Source: Pseudomonas chlororaphis | GTDB taxonomy: Bacteria > Pseudomonadota > Gammaproteobacteria > Pseudomonadales > Pseudomonadaceae | NCBI RefSeq assembly: GCF_000783395.1 | Contig: NZ_JSFK01000007.1 | Coordinates: forward strand, 1-64,000 | Direction: 5' to 3' | Length of the DNA: 64,000 bases | In this document: in pieces, positions 28,707 to 38,136 of the stretch | Layout of the letters: every line of letters begins with the position of its first letter | How positions within the stretch are numbered: the first letter of the stretch is position 1 | The notes under the pieces: generated by a model | What the model was told of the DNA's origin: nothing | Databases searched by the model: none | What the model saw: only the letters and a program-made list of their open reading frames with translations | Position numbers and translations under genes: made by a program

Positions 28707-30935
28707 ATGCAGTTACCGTCCGTCATCGGCACCCGCGACAATGATCAAGACAGTATTGATCTTCTCGGCATATTCGGCAGTTTGATCGACCAGAAATGGT
28801 TGATCGGCGCGCTCACCGGCGCCTTCATGGTTACCGGTGTGGCCTACGCAGTATTGGCCACGCCCGTGTACCTGGCGAATGCGCTGGTGCAGGTCGAGCC
28901 GAAAAAGAACGACATGCTCGGGTTCTCCGACCTCAACAGCATGCTCGGAGGGCAATCGCCGTCGGTGACCGAAATCGGCATCATCAAATCCCGCGCAGTG
29001 ATCGGCAAAACCGTCGACGACTTGCGCCTGGACATCGATGTCACCCCCAACACCTTCCCGATGATTGGTGGCTTTCTCGCCCGGCGTTATCGCGGCGAGA
29101 CCGAAACCAGTGTCGCTGCGCCGCGTTTCGGCCTGAACAGTTATGCCTGGGGCGGTGAACGTCTGGAGTTCGCCCGGCTCAATCTGCCCAAAGAACTGCT
29201 GGGCAAGAAGCTCACCCTGATCGCTGGTGAACAGAAGCGCTTCCAGTTGCTCGATGACAACGACAACCTGCTGGTCGAAGGCACCGCCGGCGAAGCGTTC
29301 GCGCAGGATGGCGTAGAAGGGCAAGTCACCCAGTTGCTGGCGAATCCCGGTACGCGTTTCGAGGTGGTGCGCAACCCGCGAATCGTGACCATTCAAGGCT
29401 ATCAGGACGCGCTGGACATCTCCGAGCAGGGCAAGGAATCGGGGATTATCAAACTGGCGCTGGCCAGCAGCGACGCCGCTGAAGCGGTGAAGATCCTCAA
29501 CAAGATCGCCGCGCTGTACGTCGATCAGAACGTGCGCCGCACCTCGGCGGAAGCGGCGCAAAGTCTGGCCTTCCTGCAGAGCCAGTTGCCGCAGGTCAAA
29601 CGTGATCTGGCCAAGGCCAGCGATGCGCTGAACGCCTATCAGACCCACGGCAAGACCGTGAACATCTCGCTGGAAACCCAGTCGGTGCTCGGTCAGTCGG
29701 TGGCCCTGGAAACGCGGATCTCCGAGCTGAAAATGCAGCAGGCGGAGATGGACCGCAAGTTCACCAAACAGCACCCGGCCTATCGCGCGTTGATGAGCCA
29801 GATTGGCGAACTGACCCAGCAACAGAAATCGTTGGAAGGCAAGGTCGGCGATCTGCCCGCGACCCAACAAGAGTTGCTCAACCTGACCCGCGATGTCGAA
29901 GTGGCCTCGCAGATCTACACGCAGTTGCTGAACAAATCCCAGGAGCTGGACATCGTTCGCGCCGGTGCCGTGGGTAACGTGCGTCTGGTCGACGCGGCGG
30001 ATGTCGACCTGACCAGTCCGGTCAAACCGAAAAAAGCTCTGATCGTGCTGATCGCCACCTTCCTCGGCGCTTTTGTCGGCGTGGCGCTGGTGCTGCTGCG
30101 CAAATCCCTGAGCCGCGGCCTCGAAGGCCCGGAAGCTATCGAGCAACTCGGTTTGCCGGTGTACGCGTCGATCCCGTACAGCGCCTTGCAGGATGAAGAA
30201 GACAACAAAAAAGGTCGCGCCCGCGACGGTGTCGACAAACCGGCGTACCTGTTGGCCCTGCGCAATCCGACGGATCTGTCGATTGAATCGATCCGCAGCC
30301 TGCGCACCTGCCTGCACTTCGCCGGGCTCGATTCGACCAACAACCGCATCATGATTTCCGGGCCGAGCCCGCAGGTCGGCAAGACTTTCGTTTCGTCCAA
30401 CCTCGCCGCCGTCATGGCTTTGAGCGGTCAGCGCGTGGTGCTGATCGATGCCGACATGCGCAAAGGGCACCTGCACAAAACCCTCAACACGCCGATCACC
30501 AACGGCTTGTCCGACCTGCTGGTCAAGCGCTGCAGCATCGATCAGGCGATCAACAAAATCGAAGTCGACAACCTGCACTTCATCAGCCGTGGTCAGGTCC
30601 CGCCGAATCCTTCCGAACTGCTGATGCACGCCAACTTCCGCGAATTGCTCGCCGAACTGAGCGAACGCTACGACCTGGTGATCATCGATACGCCGCCGCT
30701 ACTGGCGGTGACCGATGCGGCGATTGTCGGCCGTGAAGCCGGGATCAGCCTGATCGTCACGCGCTTCGGGGTGAACCCGGCCAAAGAGATCGAACTGACC
30801 ATTCGCCGCTTCGCGCAGAACGGCATCGAGTTGAAAGGCGCGGTGTTCAACGGCGTCGAGAAACGCGCGGCCAGCTACTACGGCAACGGCGGTTACGGCT
30901 ATTACAACTACGAATACGCGTCCGACAAATCCTGA
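28707..30935 (+). CDS. wzc: polysaccharide co-polymerase / tyrosine autokinase (Wzc type)
   Basis: 742 residues. An N-terminal Wzz domain with membrane helices near 30-50 and about 440-460 flanks a periplasmic coiled-coil region. The cytoplasmic BY-kinase has Walker A GPSPQVGKTFVSS, Walker A' VVLIDADMRKG and Walker B LVIIDTPPLL, then a Tyr cluster (YYGNGGYGYYNYEY). Cycles of phosphorylation, reversed by the phosphatase, drive chain-length control and export. An ATG at 28686 would add seven residues; neither start has a strong ribosome site. Confidence 0.92.
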   Translation: MQLPSVIGTRDNDQDSIDLLGIFGSLIDQKWLIGALTGAFMVTGVAYAVLATPVYLANALVQVEPKKNDMLGFSDLNSMLGGQSPSVTEIGIIKSRAVIGKTVDDLRLDIDVTPNTFPMIGGFLARRYRGETETSVAAPRFGLNSYAWGGERLEFARLNLPKELLGKKLTLIAGEQKRFQLLDDNDNLLVEGTAGEAFAQDGVEGQVTQLLANPGTRFEVVRNPRIVTIQGYQDALDISEQGKESGIIKLALASSDAAEAVKILNKIAALYVDQNVRRTSAEAAQSLAFLQSQLPQVKRDLAKASDALNAYQTHGKTVNISLETQSVLGQSVALETRISELKMQQAEMDRKFTKQHPAYRALMSQIGELTQQQKSLEGKVGDLPATQQELLNLTRDVEVASQIYTQLLNKSQELDIVRAGAVGNVRLVDAADVDLTSPVKPKKALIVLIATFLGAFVGVALVLLRKSLSRGLEGPEAIEQLGLPVYASIPYSALQDEEDNKKGRARDGVDKPAYLLALRNPTDLSIESIRSLRTCLHFAGLDSTNNRIMISGPSPQVGKTFVSSNLAAVMALSGQRVVLIDADMRKGHLHKTLNTPITNGLSDLLVKRCSIDQAINKIEVDNLHFISRGQVPPNPSELLMHANFRELLAELSERYDLVIIDTPPLLAVTDAAIVGREAGISLIVTRFGVNPAKEIELTIRRFAQNGIELKGAVFNGVEKRAASYYGNGGYGYYNYEYASDKS

Positions 30936-30975
30936 CTGTCAGCGACTGTTTTTTCCTGTTTGAAGTGGGTGATTT

Positions 30976-32058
30976 GTGAAGAAAATACTGCACGTGGCAG
31001 AGACGATCAAAGGTGGCGTCGCGACGGTGATCCGGACGATTTCGGCTTCGCCTGAAGGCGATGCGGCGAACTACGAGCTGGTGTATCTGGTCCCTGATGA
31101 TCAGGCCAAAGAACTGCACGGCATCGGCGCGCAACAGATCCGCACCTTCCCGCGTACCGGGCGCAATGTGCCGTCGCTACTGCGTTTCGCCTGGCGCCTG
31201 ACCCAGGTGATGCTCAAGGAAAAACCCGACGTGGTGCATTTGCACAGCACCTTTTCCGGAGTCATCGGCCGGTGCGTGTGTGTGCTGTTGCGACCGTGGC
31301 GCAAGCCGAAAATCGTCTACTGCCCGCACGCGTTTTCGTTCCTGATGGAAAGCTCGCCGACCAAGCAGAAAGTCTATGCGTGGATCGAGCGAGTACTGCA
31401 GAAAGTCACCGACGTGATCATTTGCGTCAGCCAGTACGAACTCGACAAAGCCGCGCGCTTCGGCATCGAGCGCAAGCGCATGAAGCTGATCTACAACGGC
31501 ATTCATCGCAAGGATGACGCGCCGAAAGCGGCGAGTCCCGAGCCGATTCATCTGCTCTTCGTCGGTCGCCTCGATTATCAGAAAGGCTTCGACGTGCTGC
31601 TCAAGGCCTTCGCCAACGTGCAGCGCAAAGACTTGAAGCTAACGGTCGTCGGTAGTGCGGTGAACGAGGACTCGGTGGAGTGCCCACCGATGGACTCTGT
31701 TGAATACCTGCCATGGGTCACGCCGAGCGAAGTGCAGGCGCTGTACCAGCAAGCCGATGCGCTGATCGTGCCGAGTCGCTGGGAAGGTTTCGCCATGGTG
31801 CCGCTGGAAGGCATGGCCATGGGCTTGCCGGTGATCGCCAGTAATTGCACCTCGCTGCCTGAACTGGTCACCAACGAAGTCTCCGGTTATGTCTTCCCGT
31901 CCGGTGATCACCAGGCATTGACCGACGTGCTGACGATCATCCAGAAACCGCGCCTGCTCGACCTCGGCAATGAAGGTCGGAGCATCGTCCGCGAGCGTTT
32001 CAGCGCCGCGTTGATGATTCGCCAGACCTACGACTTGTACCGCGCTCCCACTTTTTAA
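30976..32058 (+). CDS. GT4-family glycosyltransferase
   Basis: A 360-residue cytoplasmic GT-B enzyme from a GTG start. The N-terminal acceptor domain has VAETIKGGVATVIRT. The C-terminal nucleotide-sugar domain has LLFVGRLDYQKGFDVLLKAF and the EX7E motif in EGFAMVPLEGMAMGLPVI. It is the only dedicated elongating transferase in the island, so it probably adds the second sugar to the lipid-linked glucose. The sugar cannot be read from the sequence; galactose is suggested by galE in the island. Confidence 0.87.
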   Translation: MKKILHVAETIKGGVATVIRTISASPEGDAANYELVYLVPDDQAKELHGIGAQQIRTFPRTGRNVPSLLRFAWRLTQVMLKEKPDVVHLHSTFSGVIGRCVCVLLRPWRKPKIVYCPHAFSFLMESSPTKQKVYAWIERVLQKVTDVIICVSQYELDKAARFGIERKRMKLIYNGIHRKDDAPKAASPEPIHLLFVGRLDYQKGFDVLLKAFANVQRKDLKLTVVGSAVNEDSVECPPMDSVEYLPWVTPSEVQALYQQADALIVPSRWEGFAMVPLEGMAMGLPVIASNCTSLPELVTNEVSGYVFPSGDHQALTDVLTIIQKPRLLDLGNEGRSIVRERFSAALMIRQTYDLYRAPTF

Positions 32059-32073
32059 GTAGAACTCAAGCAT

Positions 32074-33186
32074 ATGAACGTAACGATTTTGCATGGCTAC
32101 AGTGCCTCCAACTCCGGTGACGGATTGCTCGTCGATCTGGCCATCGCCCTGGTGCAGCGCAACTTTGGCGAAGACACGGCGATCAGTGTCGTCGCTTCCG
32201 ATCCGGATTCTTTCAGCTACTTGCCGCACCCGCGTTTCGACGCGCCAGTGATGGCGGCCAAGGGTTTGGGCCGGGTCAAGCAAGCGGTGTTCCTTAATCA
32301 GTCCTACGCCGGGCTGGCGGATCTGCTGAAGAAAACCGACCTGATCGTCGGCGTTGGCGGCGGCTACATGCGCTCGAAAAGTGCCTTCGAGCACATCAAG
32401 CTGAAACTCGGCCACGCCAAGCAACTGGAAACCGCGATCCTCAGCAAAGTGCCGTCGGTGTACCTGCCGCAAAGCATCGGCCCGTTCCACGGCGAGAGCA
32501 GCAAGATCGTCGAGCATTACGCCAGCGCCGATGCGGTGTTCGTCCGCGACAACCGCTCTTCGGCGATTTTCGATGCCTGCGCCAACGTCTACCGCGCGCC
32601 GGATCTGGCCGTGCAGTCGCTGGCGAGCAAAATCCTCCAGCAAGCGAAGTTCACCCGCTGCGCGTCATCGCCAGCCACGGTCTGCGTGGTGCTGCGCAAG
32701 CCGCCGGAGTGGAGCAAGGAAAAGAAAGTCGCTTACGTGGCCAATCTGAAGTTGCTGCTGCAGCGTTTGAAGAACAAAAGCAAAGTGGTTTGCGCGGTAC
32801 AGAGCGCGGTACGCGGCAACGATGACGGCGCTTTTTATCGCGAGCTGGGTATCACTGAAGACCTGTTGTCGCTGAAGGCGACGATTGCCAAATACCAACC
32901 GGACCTGGTGATCTCCGTGCGCCTGCACGGCGCTATCGAGTCGCTGCTTTCCGGCGTGCCGGCGTATCACATCAGCTATGAACGCAAAGGCTTTGGCGCC
33001 TATCAGGACATGGGCGTTGAGGACTGGGTGATCAACGGCGGCGACATCAATGTCGACACCATCATCAACACGGTTTACGCGCCGAATGCACTGGCGGAAT
33101 TCGGCAAGCGTCTGACTGACACCTGCCGGGAAATCGAAGCGAAAACCGTGGCCATGGACGAGATCATCAAGGGTGTCGTTCGATGA
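32074..33186 (+). CDS. polysaccharide pyruvyl transferase
   Basis: 370 residues of the WcaK/AmsJ/CsaB family, which transfers pyruvate from PEP to make ketals on sugars. The N-terminus has LHGYSASNSGDGLLVDLAI, the middle LIVGVGGGYMRS and VYLPQSIGPFHG, and the C-terminal half the conserved LVISVRLHGAIESLLSGVP with VRLH. It predicts a pyruvylated, acidic polymer. Its stop overlaps the flippase start. Confidence 0.88.
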   Translation: MNVTILHGYSASNSGDGLLVDLAIALVQRNFGEDTAISVVASDPDSFSYLPHPRFDAPVMAAKGLGRVKQAVFLNQSYAGLADLLKKTDLIVGVGGGYMRSKSAFEHIKLKLGHAKQLETAILSKVPSVYLPQSIGPFHGESSKIVEHYASADAVFVRDNRSSAIFDACANVYRAPDLAVQSLASKILQQAKFTRCASSPATVCVVLRKPPEWSKEKKVAYVANLKLLLQRLKNKSKVVCAVQSAVRGNDDGAFYRELGITEDLLSLKATIAKYQPDLVISVRLHGAIESLLSGVPAYHISYERKGFGAYQDMGVEDWVINGGDINVDTIINTVYAPNALAEFGKRLTDTCREIEAKTVAMDEIIKGVVR

Positions 33187-34415
33187 TATTTCGGCTGCTG
33201 CTTCGCGGCGGAGCCTTGGGCGCGAAGTTTTTGCTGGTGTTGGCGATCACCCATTACCTCGGATATGAGGCGCTGGGCTTTTACGGCGTGGTGGTCGCAG
33301 CGTCGCTGATTGCGTCGAAGTTCTACAGCGTTGGTTTCAGTTCCGAGATCAATCGCTTGATCAGCGTCGGCGGCAGTTCGCGCCGCGTGGTCGACAAGGT
33401 TTTGCTGCTGTATCTGGCGGTGGGGCTGGTGCTGTCGGTGGTGACGGTGCTGATTTATTCACTGTTCCAGACCGTTGAAGCGACCGCCGCGCTGATTCTC
33501 TGTGTGACGCTGGTATTGCTTACTGAACACTTGTCGTTTGAAATCAACTCGTTCGTATTTTCCGCGCAGAAAGCCACAGCGGGCGCGCTGCTGTTTTTCA
33601 TCAAGACCGGTCTTTGGGCGGTGTTGGCGGTGGGTGGGATGATGCTCGACTGGGTGTCGGGAATCGCCAGTGTGTTGTGGCTGTGGGTCGCCGCCAACGT
33701 GCTGGTGATCATCGCCGGTTACCTGATCGTGGTGAACGTGCACAAGGGACGAGTCGCCGGCACGTTGGCCACGGCCACGGTGTGGAAAGCCGGGTTGCCG
33801 TTTTACCTCGGCACCGGGTTGATCGCGCTGAGTCAGTACGCCGAGCGCTTTCTGATCATCGATCTGGAACCCTACGCCAGTCTCGGTAAATACGTCTACG
33901 CGTGGTCGGCGGCGAACACTTTGCAGGCGTTGTCGTACGCGGTGGTGGCGGTGGTCGGGATTCCTCTGTTGGCCAAGCGTTTTCAGGCTGATCAGCAGGC
34001 GTTCACGGTCAAGCAACTGTTCGTCAACAAGTGGGTCATGCGTTCGCTCGTAGTGTCGGCGGCGGTGGCGGTGGCGATCTATGTGTTTTTCAACGTGGTG
34101 CTCGATTACGTCGCCACCAGCGTGCCGCGTCCGGACAATGCGATCCTCGGCGTACTGATTTTCTCCTTCGCCTTGCGCGCGATTGGCGACATCGTCTGGG
34201 GCGGTTTGATTGCCTCGAAAAACAGTCGTGTATCACTGGCCAGCGCGGCGATTTGCCTGCTGGTGTCAGTGCCGGTCAGCTATCTGCTGATCAAGCATTA
34301 TTCGATTTACGGTGCGGCGTGGGGCAATGTCTTCGCGATCATCGTGCAGCTTGTGGTGATTGCTGTGCTGACCCGTGCGACGGCTGCGAAAAAGGCTACG
34401 TTGTCATGGGCCTGA
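33183..34415 (+). CDS. polysaccharide flippase (Wzx-like)
   Basis: A 410-residue integral membrane protein with about 12 hydrophobic segments and basic loops. It fits the MOP-superfamily flippases that move lipid-linked repeat units to the periplasmic face. Sequence conservation is low in this family, so the call rests on topology and on its place between the pyruvyltransferase (4-bp overlap) and the polymerase candidate (10-bp overlap). Confidence 0.78.
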   Translation: MIFRLLLRGGALGAKFLLVLAITHYLGYEALGFYGVVVAASLIASKFYSVGFSSEINRLISVGGSSRRVVDKVLLLYLAVGLVLSVVTVLIYSLFQTVEATAALILCVTLVLLTEHLSFEINSFVFSAQKATAGALLFFIKTGLWAVLAVGGMMLDWVSGIASVLWLWVAANVLVIIAGYLIVVNVHKGRVAGTLATATVWKAGLPFYLGTGLIALSQYAERFLIIDLEPYASLGKYVYAWSAANTLQALSYAVVAVVGIPLLAKRFQADQQAFTVKQLFVNKWVMRSLVVSAAVAVAIYVFFNVVLDYVATSVPRPDNAILGVLIFSFALRAIGDIVWGGLIASKNSRVSLASAAICLLVSVPVSYLLIKHYSIYGAAWGNVFAIIVQLVVIAVLTRATAAKKATLSWA

Positions 34416-35509
34416 AACTGCCGTGCATCGAGTTTCGCGGCAAGCGACTCGATTCGTATGTGTCGTTCCTGATCCTCTTCACTGGGCTGTTTCTGTCGGT
34501 GGCCATGCCGCTGCTGATCCCGCGTGATCCGGGGCCGGATGCGATGACCTTGTGGTCGTCTTACGCGCGTGCTGACAACTGCAACTTCTGGAACCCGTTC
34601 TCCCCGGATCGCTCCTCCTACGAGTGTTCGGCGTTCCTGTTGCGGCCCACCGGGATCAACCTGACCAATGCCTGGGCCTACGGCATGTTCTGCAATTTTT
34701 TCCTCACGGCGATTCCGGTGGTGGTGTTTCGGCGCATGCCGTTGGCGATCTTCGGCACCCTGTGTCTGTGGGGGATTGTGCGCTCGTTTTTCCTTGAGAA
34801 CCTGACCAAGGAAATCATCGTGTCGGTGGCGGTGTTGAGCATTTTGCTCAGCTCGCTGACGCGCAAGTATCGCGGCGGATTCTTTCTCTCGGCGGTGATC
34901 TACGGCGTGCTGATTCGGCCTTACTGGATTCTGTTTTCGCTGTCGTGGGTCGGCGTCTGCGTGATGAAAAAATACGTGTCGCGCACGACCTTCTTCCTGA
35001 TGCTGTTCTTGTTTTATCTGGCGGTGGCGATGTCGATCCAGCTCGCACTGGGCTTCCCGGTGTCATCGATTCGCGCCAGTAACAACGAACTGCGCACGGC
35101 GGGCGAGGAGGGCTCGAAATCGTTGATCGTGTCGTGGCTCAGCGGCAGCGATTTTGTTTCGCAGGCGCTGGACTCGATGATCATCTTCTTTCGCTTGTCG
35201 TTCCCGGTGGAGCTAATTCTGCTGTCGGGGCCGGGGCAGGTGATCTTCGTGGCGTTGATGATCATGACCGCGTTGCTGCTGTTCAAAGTCATCACCTCGA
35301 CCGATTACAAAGGCGCGCCGATCCAGACCAAACCCAAGGAACTGATCGCGATCCCGCTGGCGTTTCTGCTGGTGCAAGGCCTGTTCGAGCCGGACTTCGG
35401 CTCCTTCGCCCGGCACTTCTCGATGGTGGTGCCGGTGTTGTTCGTTGGCCTGGGCTTGATGCTGCGGGCGAACAAACCGGTGCAGGTCGAATCAAGAATT
35501 CTGAATTGA
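34406..35509 (+). CDS. polysaccharide polymerase candidate (Wzy-like)
   Basis: 367 residues from the ATG at 34406, which overlaps the flippase end. It has about 9-10 hydrophobic segments with a soluble loop in the middle (RASNNELRTAGEEGSKS), as in Wzy polymerases. There is no strong sequence signature, so the role is inferred from topology and from its place after Wzx. An upstream extension of the frame runs through the flippase gene and is a shadow. Confidence 0.65.
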   Translation: MGLKLPCIEFRGKRLDSYVSFLILFTGLFLSVAMPLLIPRDPGPDAMTLWSSYARADNCNFWNPFSPDRSSYECSAFLLRPTGINLTNAWAYGMFCNFFLTAIPVVVFRRMPLAIFGTLCLWGIVRSFFLENLTKEIIVSVAVLSILLSSLTRKYRGGFFLSAVIYGVLIRPYWILFSLSWVGVCVMKKYVSRTTFFLMLFLFYLAVAMSIQLALGFPVSSIRASNNELRTAGEEGSKSLIVSWLSGSDFVSQALDSMIIFFRLSFPVELILLSGPGQVIFVALMIMTALLLFKVITSTDYKGAPIQTKPKELIAIPLAFLLVQGLFEPDFGSFARHFSMVVPVLFVGLGLMLRANKPVQVESRILN

Positions 35510-35521
35510 GGCAGGTGCTTT

Positions 35522-36571
35522 ATGTCGAGCAAGAAAAAGTCCCTGGAGATTGAAACCCTGCGGGGTCTGGCGTGCCTGTTGCTGGTGCTCTATCACGTCA
35601 TCGGGCCGTTGGGTGGCGGGTTAAAGATCGATATCGGCTCGCCGTTCCGGGTGATCGCCGACTCGATGGTGTACGTGCGCATGCCGCTGTTCACGTTCAT
35701 CTCCGGGTACATCTATTCGATCTACAAAATTCGCGGCAACGACTTTTCCGCGTTTTTCAGCGGCAAGGTGCGGCGCTTGATCGTGCCGCTGTTTTGCGTC
35801 GGTGTGCCGTTCTCGGTGTTGCAGGCGGTGGGGCCGGGGGTGAACAAGGATGTTGGCGTGATCGACGCGTTGTTGTCGTTCTGGGTGCCGATCAACCACT
35901 TCTGGTTCCTGCAGGCGGTGTTCATCATTTTCATGTTCGTCGGGCTGCTGGAGTGGCGCGGGATGCTGCGCTCGGCGACGCGCTTGTATGGGCTGTTTGC
36001 GTTTGCGGCAGTGTTGTTTCTGTTGCCGCCGTTCAAGTTCGATGCGTTCGGGATCAACGGCGCGATTTATCTGTTGCCGTTTTTTGTCGCGGGGATGATT
36101 GGCCAGGAAAATGTCGATGCATTGAAGCAACGATTCAAGGTGATCGGGCCGCTGGTGTTTGTGCTGATTTCGCTGACGCTGTTGTATGTCGCGGCGATTG
36201 ATCGTGAGCTGATTGTTGATCGTCGCAGTCTGATCGGTTTGACCGTGGGTTGCTTGTCTTGCATCGCCTTGCTTTCGAGTGATGTGCGCTCGAAAGCGCT
36301 GACGTGGCTGGGTGGTTATTCCTATGCGATCTTCCTGTTTCATGTGCTGTTTGCGGCAACGTCACGGTTTGTGCTGGGGCGGTTGGGGGTGAAGGATGAA
36401 AGCCTGCTGGTGCTGGGTGGCTTGAGTTGTGGCTTGCTCGGGCCGGTGGTGTTGTCGATGGTTTTCAGTCGGTTCAATTTCACCTCTGTGTTGTTTCTTG
36501 GGGAGCGGGCGGCGAAGAAGAAACTGTTGGCGCCTGTCACTCCGGTGGTGCAGACCCAATCAACCCTGTAA
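35522..36571 (+). CDS. membrane acyltransferase 3 family protein
   Basis: A 349-residue membrane protein with about 10 helices. The first helix carries IETLRGLACLLLVLYHV with the family catalytic His and upstream Arg. FTFISGYIYSIYK and the later YAIFLFHVLF are also typical. The family O-acylates (acetyl or succinyl) exported sugars. As the last gene before a REP cluster, it predicts acyl decoration of the polymer. AGGTGC lies before the ATG. Confidence 0.87.
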   Translation: MSSKKKSLEIETLRGLACLLLVLYHVIGPLGGGLKIDIGSPFRVIADSMVYVRMPLFTFISGYIYSIYKIRGNDFSAFFSGKVRRLIVPLFCVGVPFSVLQAVGPGVNKDVGVIDALLSFWVPINHFWFLQAVFIIFMFVGLLEWRGMLRSATRLYGLFAFAAVLFLLPPFKFDAFGINGAIYLLPFFVAGMIGQENVDALKQRFKVIGPLVFVLISLTLLYVAAIDRELIVDRRSLIGLTVGCLSCIALLSSDVRSKALTWLGGYSYAIFLFHVLFAATSRFVLGRLGVKDESLLVLGGLSCGLLGPVVLSMVFSRFNFTSVLFLGERAAKKKLLAPVTPVVQTQSTL

Positions 36572-36582
36572 CTCACGCCATC

Positions 36583-36674
36583 CCTGTGGGAGCTGGCTTG
36601 CCAGCGATGAGGCCGGGGCAGATAGAGATTTGTTGCCTGACCCACCGCCATCGCTGGCAAGCCAGCTCCCACAG
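36583..36674. repeat. REP doublet (GTGGGAGCTGGCTTGCCAGC family)
   Basis: Inverted copies (36583-36608 and 36649-36674) lie directly downstream of the acyltransferase gene. Confidence 0.9.
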
Positions 36675-36716
36675 GTTTTCTCGGTGTACACAGATTTAGC
36701 GGATGATCGCGTTAAA

Positions 36717-36805
36717 TGTAGGCCTTCGCCTGCTCGCGATAGCGTTGTGTCAGTCAATGCATTTGTATTGGATAGACCGCTATCGCGAGCAGGCGAAGGC
36801 CTACA
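36717..36805. repeat. REP doublet (TGTAGGCCTTCGCCTGCTCG variant)
   Basis: Inverted arms at 36717-36744 and 36779-36805 carry the core GGCCTTCGCCTGCTCGCGAT. This third family of palindrome follows the first doublet by about 40 bp. The next gene starts 58 bp on. Confidence 0.88.
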
Positions 36806-36863
36806 GTTGATCTCTGTACACCCAAGCATCCAGTGGGCCATTCCAGACTGAAGGAAATTTTGC

Positions 36864-37994
36864 ATGTTGGCAGTAGATGACGCGCAACCCGTCGCAGCGT
36901 CGGTGGTTCAGGTGGGCGATGCCCGCGAGCGTTTTGCGCAGTGGCGTGAAGGCAAGGCCGGTAAAGTGCTGTCGGTTTCGGTGATCGGCGACAGCTACAG
37001 CGCCGGGCAGGATTTCTATCTGAACAAACTGGTGCAGCGCGTGGCCGGGGAGGTGGGTTTTGCCGGCCCGGGTTACGTCGGTTTCAACCACGGCGCGGCG
37101 CTGGGCGGCACGCATTTCAAATACACCCGCAGCAGTGACAAGTACTTTGGCGGCGACTGGAAGGTTTCAGAGTTGGGGCAGGCGAGTCCGGACAGTCGCA
37201 CAGTGACGGGCCGGCCCGGTGCGTGGTTGCAGGTGGATGCCAATCCTTCGCCGCGCATCGATACGGCGGTCACTCAGGCGAAACTGCTTTATCTGGGTAA
37301 CGGCGAATCCAGCGAGATCCGCTACCGCTGGACGCCCACGCAAGACTGGCAACCCTTGAAACTCGAAGGTTCTGGTGTTCAGGAAGTCCCGCTCACAGGC
37401 CTGTCTGCAGCGAAAGACTGGTCATTCAAACTGGAAGTGGTGAAGGGCGCACCGACGTTGCTCGGCCTGTGGATGAGCAACGAACAGAACGGCGTTCGCG
37501 TCTCGAAACTGGCGGCCTCCGGAGCGGCCTCTGCGGACTTCTATCACCAGGACCCGCAATGGCAAGTGCAGTGGAAAGCTGCCGTGTCGAAGATCCCTGC
37601 TGATGTTTACCTGATCATGCTCGGTGGCAATGACCAAGGCTTCGGCGTGAAGCCAGCGCAGTATCTGCAGAACGTTCAGGGGCTGGTGGGCATGCTGCGC
37701 GAGATTCAGCCGCAGGCGAGCATCAACCTGATCATGCGTCAGGACACCACGCGCTCCAGTGCTTACCCGATGTCGGCGTACGCGCAGGTGCTTGAGCCGT
37801 GGGCGCGTGAGCAGCATCTGGGGTACGCCAATCTTCAGTGTGCGTTCGGCCCCGACGTTAAACGCTACGCGGCGGCGATGATTGGCCCGGACAAGATTCA
37901 TCCGGTACCGGCCACGGGCGGGAAGGTGATTGCTGATTACTTTTATGGCTGGATCATGGGCGCCAAGGATCGTTGCGACGCCGCCCCTAAATGA
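36864..37994 (+). CDS. SGNH/GDSL-family esterase
   Basis: 376 residues. The four SGNH blocks are visible: VIGDSYSAGQD (Ser nucleophile), a block I to II glycine region, IMLGGNDQGFG (Asn) and GPDKIHPVPATGG (Asp/His). The family de-acetylates or transacetylates sugars. The N-terminus (MLAVDDAQPVAASVVQ) shows no signal peptide, although exopolysaccharide SGNH proteins usually act in the periplasm. REP sequences separate it from the upstream operon. Confidence 0.8.
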   Translation: MLAVDDAQPVAASVVQVGDARERFAQWREGKAGKVLSVSVIGDSYSAGQDFYLNKLVQRVAGEVGFAGPGYVGFNHGAALGGTHFKYTRSSDKYFGGDWKVSELGQASPDSRTVTGRPGAWLQVDANPSPRIDTAVTQAKLLYLGNGESSEIRYRWTPTQDWQPLKLEGSGVQEVPLTGLSAAKDWSFKLEVVKGAPTLLGLWMSNEQNGVRVSKLAASGAASADFYHQDPQWQVQWKAAVSKIPADVYLIMLGGNDQGFGVKPAQYLQNVQGLVGMLREIQPQASINLIMRQDTTRSSAYPMSAYAQVLEPWAREQHLGYANLQCAFGPDVKRYAAAMIGPDKIHPVPATGGKVIADYFYGWIMGAKDRCDAAPK

Positions 37995-38013
37995 CACGCA
38001 AACCTCAGAGCGG

Positions 38014-38125
38014 TGATCGTTCCCACGCTCCGCGTGGGAATGCCGCCCGGGACGCTCCGCGTCCCTTCGCTGGGTGACGCAGAGCGTCACTGGATGCATT
38101 CCCACGCGGAGCGTGGGAACGATCA
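38014..38125. repeat. 112-bp MITE-like element with perfect 30-bp inverted ends
   Basis: The ends (38014-38043 and 38096-38125) are perfect 30-bp inverted repeats beginning TGATCGTTCCCACGCTCCGC. A second inverted pair lies inside. It is related to the element at 17572-17684, and it too lies directly downstream of a leftward gene. Confidence 0.88.
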
Positions 38126-38136
38126 GGTGAGCGGGG

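Noticed and set aside
28713..30629. 638-codon minus-strand open frame opposite the tyrosine kinase gene
   Set aside because: It is a shadow of the kinase; no start site, no motifs, and Gln/Arg/His-rich as for other antisense frames here.
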